DNA from: Desulfobacterales bacterium
GTDB lineage: Bacteria > Desulfobacterota > Desulfobacteria > Desulfobacterales > Desulfobacteraceae
NCBI GenBank assembly: GCA_022361135.1
Contig: JAKSBM010000261.1
Location: 1-6,490 of the forward strand
Direction: 5' to 3'
DNA: 6,490 nucleotides
The position numbers were made by a program, and so were the translations under genes. This document shows, piece after piece, positions 1 to 5,858 of the stretch (position 1 is the first letter of the stretch; each line of letters opens with the position of its first letter). The notes below the pieces were generated by a model that saw only the letters and a list, made by a program, of their open reading frames with translations, had not been told where the DNA came from and made no database searches.

Positions 1-1064
1 CCTATACAGCCGGCAATGATAATTATCAATCGGAATCCGAGCACAATACAGCCTCCTTCAGTGGAATCACCCGATTGGCCAGAACCCTGGCCCTTGATTA
101 CTCCCATTCCTACGACGATGCATTTGATCGTCAAATACGGACGGGAAATTTTACCGATCATACCGTGAATACTACTGACGTGGAGTTGACGGGGCAATAT
201 GGGGTTAAGAATATTTATTCCGCCGGTTTGAGATACATGGTGGATGATTACGATGCCGTCAGCGACGACAGCTTCACCCAGATTGAGCCCCATGCCCGTC
301 TGACCCATTGGATGACCCCCATGAGCGGCATTGCAACTTCAATTGCTTATAAAGATAAGGATTTTGACGATCAGGGTGGCGATGAGCAAACCCTGTCCGC
401 CGATATTCGTTACATCCGGGTGTTGTCCCGGAATTTTGATGTCTATGCCAAGTATCGTCATTCCTATGCAGATACGGATGCTTACGAACACCATATCTTC
501 CACCCCTCGGTTGGGTTTGACTGGGCTGTGGATAAAACTTCGGGTGTGAGCATGGGGGCCGGTTTTCTTTTCCACGATTGGAGCAACGACAACGACGATG
601 ATACGGATTTGTTCCTGGATTTGGATGCCTATAAGCGGTTCGAATTTTCCCCCAGGATGCAATTGGCATTTACGGCCAGCTCCGGATACAGCGAATCCAA
701 CGAAACCGCTGCCAGTTTGGGATACAATATCCATTACAGGGCAGGCGGTCGATTCAACTACCGGTTAACAAGACAATTATCGTCAAATCTTTTCACCGCC
801 TACCAGGTGACGGATTATCAAGAGACGGCACAGGATAGAAAGGATGAAGAGATCATCGCAGGGGCCTCCCTTTCCTGGCTCCCCGTGAAATGGCTCCAAT
901 TCAATCTGGAATATCGGTACACGGATTTTAGCACCAACACCACGGAGCGGGAGGATTATGCCCAGAATACAGCCTTGCTGACCGTCCGCTTTTTTCCTGA
1001 AAAACCCATTCGTTTTGATTCCCCCGTGTCGCGGAATACCCTGGAAACATTTTTATTTGATTAA
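1..1064 (+). CDS. Outer-membrane beta-barrel protein of exopolysaccharide/exosortase locus, 5'-truncated
   Basis: The reading frame is open from base 3 with no stop, so the gene begins upstream. The TTG codon at base 75 is only an internal Leu. About 353 C-terminal residues are present. They show the pattern of a transmembrane beta-barrel: repeated 9-12 residue stretches of alternating aromatic/hydrophobic and polar residues (e.g. YSAGLRYMVDDY, FDVYAKYRHSYAD, WLQFNLEYRYTDF). These are joined by short turns and by longer loops rich in Asp, Asn, Ser and Thr. There is no Cys and no sign of an enzyme fold. Barrels of this sort (the TIGR03016 / BBP2-like groups) are commonly encoded in exosortase-linked polysaccharide loci; their role is not established, but export or anchoring at the outer membrane is plausible. 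A probable last strand (ALLTVRFF) is followed by a tail of about 22 residues. The stop is followed within 13 bases by wecB. Barrel nature is fairly sure; exact family is not. Confidence 0.8.
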   Translation, partial: YTAGNDNYQSESEHNTASFSGITRLARTLALDYSHSYDDAFDRQIRTGNFTDHTVNTTDVELTGQYGVKNIYSAGLRYMVDDYDAVSDDSFTQIEPHARLTHWMTPMSGIATSIAYKDKDFDDQGGDEQTLSADIRYIRVLSRNFDVYAKYRHSYADTDAYEHHIFHPSVGFDWAVDKTSGVSMGAGFLFHDWSNDNDDDTDLFLDLDAYKRFEFSPRMQLAFTASSGYSESNETAASLGYNIHYRAGGRFNYRLTRQLSSNLFTAYQVTDYQETAQDRKDEEIIAGASLSWLPVKWLQFNLEYRYTDFSTNTTEREDYAQNTALLTVRFFPEKPIRFDSPVSRNTLETFLFD

Positions 1065-1067
1065 GGA
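1063..1067 (+). promoter_or_regulatory. Ribosome binding site of wecB
   Basis: AAGGA overlaps the stop codon of the barrel gene and lies 9 bases before the ATG at 1077. It supports that start and suggests that translation of the two genes may be coupled. No promoter-like element is apparent in the 12-base gap. Confidence 0.6.
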
Positions 1068-1076
1068 AGTGACCCA

Positions 1077-2168
1077 ATGATTGTCCACCTGATTGCTGCA
1101 GCGCGTCCAAATTTCATGAAGATTGCTCCCCTCTACCATGCCTTGAATGGCAGACCGGACATTGAGCCCGTCATCGTTCATACAGGGCAGCACTATGATT
1201 TGAATATGTCCGATGTTTTTTTCAGGGATTTTAAATTGCCTGCCCCCCATATTCATTTGGATGTGGGAAGCGGCACCCATGCAGAGCAGACCGGAAAGGT
1301 CATGATTGCCTATGAAAAGATCCTCATGGAAAAATCCCCTGACCTGGTCGTGGTTGTGGGAGATGTGAATTCCACCCTGGCCGCCACCCTGGCTGCCGTT
1401 AAGTTGGGTATCCGCGTGGCCCATCTTGAAGCGGGCTTGAGATCCTTTGACAGGAATATGCCCGAGGAACTCAACCGCCTTGCCACGGATGCACTGGCCG
1501 ATTATCTATGGACCCCCTCGGACGACGGTGACGAAAACCTGCTGCGCGAAGGGGTTGCACCGGAGAAAATTTCACGTGTGGGCAATATTATGATCGACAG
1601 CCTTGAGATGGTTCGGGATCAATTGTCTTCACAGAATTTGACGGTTGACCACGGGGTTGAAGCGGGTAAGTATGGGGTGGTGACCCTCCACAGACCCTCC
1701 AATGTGGATGATGGGGAGACCTTGAATTCACTTTGTGGGATTTTGATTAAAATTTCCCGGGAATTGCCCTTGGTTTTTCCCATCCATCCCCGGACCCGTG
1801 CCCGCATGGAAAATTTTGGACTGTACGAAGAACTAGAGGCGGCACAAAATATCGAATTGACACCGCCCCTGGGATATATGGAGTTCATGGGTTTGGTTTC
1901 CAAGGCCGGGGTATTGATCACCGATTCGGGAGGAATCCAGGAAGAATCCACCTACCTGGGAATCCCCTGCCTGACCTTGAGGGAAAATACCGAGCGGCCG
2001 GTCACTGTTACCCTGGGTACCAATGTCTTGTGCAATGCTGGAAATCTGGAATCCCATTTGCGCACCGTATTGGACGGCACCTTTAAGACAGGGGAAGTCC
2101 CTGAATTATGGGATGGCAACACCGCACACCGGGTCGCCGATTTAATCCAGGAGATTGGAAAGGGATAA
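1077..2168 (+). CDS. wecB: UDP-N-acetylglucosamine 2-epimerase (non-hydrolysing)
   Basis: This cytoplasmic enzyme interconverts UDP-GlcNAc and UDP-ManNAc, supplying ManNAc-type sugars for surface polysaccharide. The 363 residues match the usual family length (~360-380), with the two-domain GT-B-like fold implied by the motif order: N-terminal ARPNFMKIAPL (residues 9-19), HTGQHYD (35-41), GDVNST (95-100), HLEAGLRS (116-123), MPEELNR (128-134), TLHRPSN (203-209), HPRT (237-240), TDSGGIQEE (282-290) and ENTERP (303-308). By analogy with E. coli WecB, the catalytic candidates are Asp96, Glu118, the MPEE Glu pair (130/131) and His205. All are present, so an active enzyme is expected. The hydrolysing (NeuC-type) form cannot be excluded from sequence alone, but context and motifs favour the non-hydrolysing form. 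The start at 1077 has a good ribosome binding site. The stop is one base before the ATG of epsI. No WecC-type UDP-ManNAc dehydrogenase is seen in the window. Confidence 0.95.
   Translation: MIVHLIAAARPNFMKIAPLYHALNGRPDIEPVIVHTGQHYDLNMSDVFFRDFKLPAPHIHLDVGSGTHAEQTGKVMIAYEKILMEKSPDLVVVVGDVNSTLAATLAAVKLGIRVAHLEAGLRSFDRNMPEELNRLATDALADYLWTPSDDGDENLLREGVAPEKISRVGNIMIDSLEMVRDQLSSQNLTVDHGVEAGKYGVVTLHRPSNVDDGETLNSLCGILIKISRELPLVFPIHPRTRARMENFGLYEELEAAQNIELTPPLGYMEFMGLVSKAGVLITDSGGIQEESTYLGIPCLTLRENTERPVTVTLGTNVLCNAGNLESHLRTVLDGTFKTGEVPELWDGNTAHRVADLIQEIGKG
2157..2165 (+). promoter_or_regulatory. Ribosome binding site that fixes the epsI start
   Basis: The purine-rich stretch GGAAAGGGA ends 4 bases before the ATG at 2170 and lies inside the last codons of wecB. 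It favours ATG 2170 over the in-frame TTG at 2155, which would add five charged residues (MERDK) in front of a normal membrane-anchor N terminus. With one base between the wecB stop and this ATG, translational coupling is likely. Confidence 0.65.
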
Positions 2169-2169
2169 A

Positions 2170-2805
2170 ATGAAATTCCAACGACTTTTTCTGGTCCTGT
2201 TGATCATGGGAGTCACCTATGGGGTTACCCAGATATCGGCACGTTCGGAAAAAGTTCCCCCTGTAAAATCATTTTCCAATTTTCCCATGGAATTGGCCAA
2301 TTGGAAGGGACATCGGGGGGCCCTGGAGGATGAAGTCTATAATATCCTGGGCGTTGAAGATTATGTTTTGGCCAACTACTTTGACGGTCCCCGCCGCCAG
2401 GTGAATTTTTATCTGGGATTTTACCAGAGCCAGAAGGAAGGGGATCTGATCCATTCACCCAGGAATTGCCTGCCCGGGGCAGGGTGGAAAATCATAAAGA
2501 GTATGCGCCGTTCCCTGGAGCTTGACAATGGGGGTGGGAAACATGTGGTGGCCGCCCTGGTTATGGAAAAGGGAGCGGCCAGGCAGGTGGTGCTTTATTG
2601 GTTCCATTCCAGGGGGCGGGTTATTGCTTCGGAATACATGCAAAAGGTCTGGTTGGTGGCCGATGCCCTGGCCCGGAACCGCACCGACGGCTCCTTCGTT
2701 CGCTTGATTTCCCCGGTGGTCACTTCCGAGGAAGAGGCCTTTTCCCTCCTCGGTGACTTTGCACAAAAGATTTTTCCTTTGTTGGGGGAATTTATTCCCT
2801 CCTGA
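2170..2805 (+). CDS. epsI: EpsI family protein (DUF3485), exosortase partner
   Basis: A 211-residue stand-alone EpsI domain. Residues 1-23 form a short Lys/Arg-led hydrophobic segment (LFLVLLIMGVTYGV), a signal anchor or signal peptide that places the rest in the periplasm. The body has the family hallmarks: the early NFP...WKG segment (residues 37-47), FYLGFYQSQ (80-88), the signature HSPRNCLPGAGW (95-106) with His95 and Cys100, LYWFHSRGR (142-150), then a segment with WLVADALARNRTDGSFVRL (161-179) and SPV (181-183). EpsI was first named in methanolan polysaccharide biosynthesis. It is either fused to the C terminus of exosortases or encoded beside them; its biochemical role is unknown. Here it is a separate gene placed before the exosortase gene. 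ATG 2170 was chosen for its strong ribosome binding site. Twelve bases separate it from the exosortase gene. Confidence 0.92.
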   Translation: MKFQRLFLVLLIMGVTYGVTQISARSEKVPPVKSFSNFPMELANWKGHRGALEDEVYNILGVEDYVLANYFDGPRRQVNFYLGFYQSQKEGDLIHSPRNCLPGAGWKIIKSMRRSLELDNGGGKHVVAALVMEKGAARQVVLYWFHSRGRVIASEYMQKVWLVADALARNRTDGSFVRLISPVVTSEEEAFSLLGDFAQKIFPLLGEFIPS

Positions 2806-2817
2806 TGGGGTTCGCAA

Positions 2818-3669
2818 ATGGACAACCTAAAAAAATCATATCTACAATGGCTTCCCTGGCTGATTTTTTTGTCGGCCTTTTTTTTATTTTACAACCATGC
2901 CTTTGTAACCCTTTTATATGACTGGAAGACCAATCCTAATTTTTCCCATGGTTTTTTGATTCCCATAATTTCCCTTTACATGGTCTGGTACCGGAAGGAG
3001 GAACTCAAGGAAATTGAGCTGCATCCCTCCAATTGGGGGGTGGCGTTGGTCGTTTTCGGCATGGCCCTCCATGTTTTGGGAACCCTGGGAGCAGAGATGT
3101 TCCTGCTTCGGTTTTCCATGATTCCCACCCTGGCAGGGGTGATTATTTTTTCACAGGGCTGGGCCCGTTTCCAAGTGTTGTTGATTCCGGTGGCCTATCT
3201 GATATTGATGATTCCCCTGCCGGCCATTGTCTGGGATAAAATTGCCTTCCCCCTTCAATTGGCCGCCGCACGCATGGCCTCCGAGGTGGTCATGGTCATG
3301 GGGATACCGGTATTTCGGGAGGGAAATATTCTGCATTTATCCAACACCTCCCTTGAGGTTGTGGATGCCTGTTCAGGATTGCGTTCCTTGACATCCCTCA
3401 TTGCATTGTCCGGGGTTTTTGCATTTTTGGCCTCGGTATCCACCCTGAAAAAATGGATTCTCTTTTTTTCCGCCATTCCCATTGCCGTTGCCGTCAATGT
3501 TATACGGCTGAGCATCACCGCAGGAATGGCCTATTGGATCAGTCCGGAAACCGCCCATGGTTTTCTCCATGATATTTCCGGTTTGATTATTTTTACTCTG
3601 GCATTATTGTTGGTCTATCTGGTCTTCATTGTTGAAGTCAAATTGGAAAATAGACAGGTTAAAAAATAG
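2818..3669 (+). CDS. xrtA: Exosortase (XrtA-type by context), integral membrane transpeptidase
   Basis: An inner-membrane protein of 283 residues with about eight hydrophobic segments (approx. residues 9-30, 43-57, 73-91, 97-112, 117-137, 186-208, 212-236, 253-274). Exosortases cleave and process PEP-CTERM-type C-terminal sorting signals on secreted proteins and are genetically tied to exopolysaccharide loci. The family signatures are all present: N-terminal NFSHGFLIP (41-49), DACSGLRS (183-190) with the proposed nucleophile Cys185, NVIRLS (227-232) with Arg230, and HGFLHDISGL (247-256) with the catalytic-type His251. The protein ends soon after the last membrane helix in a Lys-rich cytoplasmic-looking tail (RQVKK), so it has no fused EpsI domain; that domain is encoded by the preceding gene. 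The A-type assignment rests on the downstream deacetylase and FemAB-like genes, which are markers of XrtA loci, not on a subtype motif. The start codon has only a weak GGGG ribosome binding site at 2807-2810. Confidence 0.92.
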   Translation: MDNLKKSYLQWLPWLIFLSAFFLFYNHAFVTLLYDWKTNPNFSHGFLIPIISLYMVWYRKEELKEIELHPSNWGVALVVFGMALHVLGTLGAEMFLLRFSMIPTLAGVIIFSQGWARFQVLLIPVAYLILMIPLPAIVWDKIAFPLQLAAARMASEVVMVMGIPVFREGNILHLSNTSLEVVDACSGLRSLTSLIALSGVFAFLASVSTLKKWILFFSAIPIAVAVNVIRLSITAGMAYWISPETAHGFLHDISGLIIFTLALLLVYLVFIVEVKLENRQVKK

Positions 3670-3671
3670 TT

Positions 3672-5027
3672 ATGAAAATTACCATTGTTGGAACCGGTTA
3701 CGTTGGACTGGTCACTGGGGCTTGCTTTTCAGAAATGGGCAGCCAGGTTGTGTGTATTGATATTGACCAAAAGAAAATTGAAAATTTAAAACAGGGGATC
3801 CTCCCCATCTATGAACCAGGCCTGGAAAACCTGGTAATTCAAAATTATAAAGATGGCACCCTGGATTTCTCCACCAGTCTGGAAGAGGCGGCCAAGGAAT
3901 CATCCATCTTTTTTATTGCCGTGGGAACCCCGCCCGGGGAAGATGGGTCTGCCGACCTTCAATATGTGCTCCAGGTGGCCCGGGAAATCGGACAGCACAT
4001 CACTGGGTATTCCGTGATTGTGGATAAGTCCACCGTGCCGGTGGGGACTGCAGATCAGGTTCGGGCCGTTATCCAGGAGGAATTGGATAAGCGAAATCTG
4101 GACGTTGAGTTTGATGTGGTTTCCAATCCAGAGTTCCTAAAGGAAGGGGCTGCGGTCAATGATTTTCTAAAACCGGACCGCATTATTGTTGGGGCCAATT
4201 CCGACCGGGCCGCGAAAATCATGAAACGGCTTTATGCCCCCTTTTCCAGAAATCGGGATAAGGTTCTTTTCATGAATGTACGGGATGCGGAAATGACAAA
4301 ATATGCCGCCAATTCCATGCTGGCCACCAAAATTTCATTCATGAATGAAATTTCCCGGATTTGCGAAAAGCTTGGTGTTGATGTCGAAAATGTTCGCAAG
4401 GGGATCGGATCAGACAGCCGCATTGGATATTCCTTTATTTATCCTGGATGCGGATATGGCGGTTCCTGCTTTCCCAAGGATGTGAAAGCCCTGGTCAAGA
4501 CCAGCAAGGATGCAGGCATCCATCCCATGGTCCTTTCTGCGGTTGAAGAACGGAATAACATGCAGAAAAATGTGCTGCCTGAAAAAATAAAGGCCCGGTT
4601 TGGTGAGGATCTATCCGGCCGGCGCTTCAGTGTCTGGGGACTGGCATTTAAGCCCGGAACCGACGACATGCGGGAAGCCTCCTCCACGGTTTTGATCAAG
4701 GCGTTGGTCTCCGCAGGTGCCCAGGTGTCCGCATATGATCCGGTGGCATTTGAGGAGGCCAAGCATGAGTTTCCCGCCCAATGGCTGGAATCGGGTCGGA
4801 TCAACATATGCGACGACCAATACCTTGCAGCGGAAGATACCGATGCCATGATTCTGGTAACGGAATGGAAGGCCTTTCGCCAGCCTGATTTTCAACGTCT
4901 GGAAAAATTACTCCGTCAACCGGTGATTTTTGACGGCAGAAATCAGTATGATCCAGAAGAGTTACAGGAACTTGGTTTCGAATACCATGGAATCGGACGG
5001 GAAAACCACAATACTCCTGACCTTTGA
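3672..5027 (+). CDS. ugd: UDP-glucose 6-dehydrogenase
   Basis: Oxidises UDP-glucose to UDP-glucuronate with two NAD+ in the cytoplasm, supplying uronic acid for acidic exopolysaccharide. The 451 residues match the usual bacterial size. In order: Rossmann motif GTGYVGL (7-13), VGTPPGEDGSADL (84-96), STVPVGT (120-126), SNPEFLKEGAAVNDF (151-165), EMTKYAANS (207-215) with Lys210 and Asn214, CGYGGSCFPKD (260-270) with catalytic Cys266 and Asp270, FKPGTDDMREAS (326-337), and a C-terminal UDP-binding half with YDP (355-357) and DGRN (421-424). The GGSCFPKD form marks UDP-glucose dehydrogenase; UDP-ManNAc dehydrogenases (WecC) carry a GHCIPVDP-like sequence instead. The start lies 2 bases after the exosortase stop and has no strong ribosome binding site, suggesting translational coupling. 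The last ~14 codons overlap the start of the deacetylase gene. A perfect palindrome lies at codons 220-228. Confidence 0.96.
   Translation: MKITIVGTGYVGLVTGACFSEMGSQVVCIDIDQKKIENLKQGILPIYEPGLENLVIQNYKDGTLDFSTSLEEAAKESSIFFIAVGTPPGEDGSADLQYVLQVAREIGQHITGYSVIVDKSTVPVGTADQVRAVIQEELDKRNLDVEFDVVSNPEFLKEGAAVNDFLKPDRIIVGANSDRAAKIMKRLYAPFSRNRDKVLFMNVRDAEMTKYAANSMLATKISFMNEISRICEKLGVDVENVRKGIGSDSRIGYSFIYPGCGYGGSCFPKDVKALVKTSKDAGIHPMVLSAVEERNNMQKNVLPEKIKARFGEDLSGRRFSVWGLAFKPGTDDMREASSTVLIKALVSAGAQVSAYDPVAFEEAKHEFPAQWLESGRINICDDQYLAAEDTDAMILVTEWKAFRQPDFQRLEKLLRQPVIFDGRNQYDPEELQELGFEYHGIGRENHNTPDL
4330..4353. repeat. Perfect 24-bp palindrome within ugd
   Basis: The 12-base half AAATTTCATTCA is followed directly by its exact reverse complement, centred between 4341 and 4342 with no spacer. 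The symmetry stops at 4329/4354. It falls in the codons for the conserved helix KISFMNEIS, so part of the symmetry may follow from coding constraint. It lies deep inside a coding region, so a regulatory role is unproven. Confidence 0.9.
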
Positions 5028-5856
5028 TGTTGAGGATTGGTTCCAGGTTGAAAATTTCAAGGGGGCCATCCCCTTTTCTTCCTGGAACCATCTGGAATTC
5101 CGGGTCAGGCAGAATACCTCAAAAATCCTGGGAATCCTGGATGATTTTCCCTTCCGGGTCTCCGCCACTTTTTTTATTCTGGGGTGGGTCGCAGAAAGAT
5201 CCCCTGAATTGTTGAAAGACATCCTGGCCCAGGGCCATGAAATCGCCTCCCACGGGTATGGTCACGATCTTTGCACCCAGCTTGGAGAAGACGAATTGGC
5301 CGCAGATCTTTCCCATTCAAAATCCCTATTGGAAGATCTTACCGGGCGCCCCATACAGGGGTATCGCGCCCCCAGCTTTTCCATTTCCCCGGCCGGCCTG
5401 GAGCAGGTGCGCCGGGCCGGGTATTCATACGATTCCAGTTATAACTCCTTTGGCGCACATGGGCGGTACGGCCATTTGAATCTCCATGGCATGGAATCCG
5501 CCGGCTGCGCCTATCACCTGGGCAATGGCTTTTATGAAATCCCCATCAGCAATCTCAGGGTTAAACAGACCGTTTTTCCCCTTGGGGGCGGCGGCTATTT
5601 TCGCCTTTTTCCCTTTCCCATGTTTAAGCTGGCCGTGGACCAGGTGTTGCGCCGGGACAATGCCTTTGTTTTTTATTCCCATCCCTGGGAATTTGACCCG
5701 GACCAGCCCCGGGTGAGTGAGGTGCCCCCAATGTTTCGGTTCCGTCACTATGTCAATCTTCACCGAACGGAAGCCAAGCTTCGGGCATTGGTCTCCGCCT
5801 ATAATCAATCGGAGTTTTCAACCCTGCATCAATACGTGGAAACAAGGCAAGTCTGA
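4987..5856 (+). CDS. Polysaccharide deacetylase, exosortase-locus type (carbohydrate esterase 4 fold)
   Basis: Predicted metal-dependent hydrolase removing N- or O-acetyl groups from a polysaccharide. With the ATG at 4987 it has 289 residues. NodB-type motifs occur in order: TFDVEDWFQ (12-20) with the Asp14/Asp17 pair, ASHGYGHD (87-94) with metal-binding His89 and His93, GYRAPSFSI (125-133) with Arg127, YDSSY (148-152), EIPIS (184-188), GGGYFRLFP (200-208) and FYSHPWEFDP (229-238) with catalytic-type His232. The TFDVEDWFQV opening and the HPWE ending are typical of the deacetylase group found in exosortase A loci (TIGR03006). I see no signal peptide, as is usual for that group, so whether it acts inside the cell or is exported otherwise is unclear. 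The chosen start overlaps ugd by 41 bases. Upstream in-frame ATG 4948 and TTG 4930 are possible but add residues not expected before the first motif. The nearest ribosome binding site (AGGAA, 4966-4970) is rather distant, so the start is moderately sure. Confidence 0.92.
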   Translation: MESDGKTTILLTFDVEDWFQVENFKGAIPFSSWNHLEFRVRQNTSKILGILDDFPFRVSATFFILGWVAERSPELLKDILAQGHEIASHGYGHDLCTQLGEDELAADLSHSKSLLEDLTGRPIQGYRAPSFSISPAGLEQVRRAGYSYDSSYNSFGAHGRYGHLNLHGMESAGCAYHLGNGFYEIPISNLRVKQTVFPLGGGGYFRLFPFPMFKLAVDQVLRRDNAFVFYSHPWEFDPDQPRVSEVPPMFRFRHYVNLHRTEAKLRALVSAYNQSEFSTLHQYVETRQV

Positions 5857-5858
5857 CC

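Noticed and set aside
75..77. TTG at 75 as start of the barrel gene
   Set aside because: The frame is open to the left edge with barrel-like sequence upstream, no ribosome binding site precedes the TTG, and no signal peptide follows it. The gene is cut by the window.
274..734. Two overlapping ~131-codon open frames on the - strand opposite the barrel gene
   Set aside because: Both are antisense to a convincing barrel pattern, and their low-complexity sequences reflect the mirrored Asp-rich codons.
2155..2157. TTG at 2155 as start of epsI
   Set aside because: ATG 2170 has a strong, well-spaced ribosome binding site and leaves a normal membrane-anchor N terminus.
2829..2885. A7 (2829-2835) and T8 (2878-2885) runs near the start of the exosortase gene as frameshift sites
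   Set aside because: The frame through both runs gives the expected exosortase N terminus, no alternative product or stimulatory structure is evident, and Phe/Lys codons explain the runs.
4439..4849. 136-codon open frame on the - strand, opposite ugd
   Set aside because: It lies entirely antisense to conserved ugd motifs, its protein has no recognisable domain, and its composition (Ser/Ala/Pro) is what the mirrored codons give. A shadow frame.
3672..5027. UDP-ManNAc dehydrogenase (wecC) as the identity of the dehydrogenase, given the nearby wecB
   Set aside because: The catalytic block CGYGGSCFPKD is of the UDP-glucose dehydrogenase type, not the GHCIPVDP-like WecC type.
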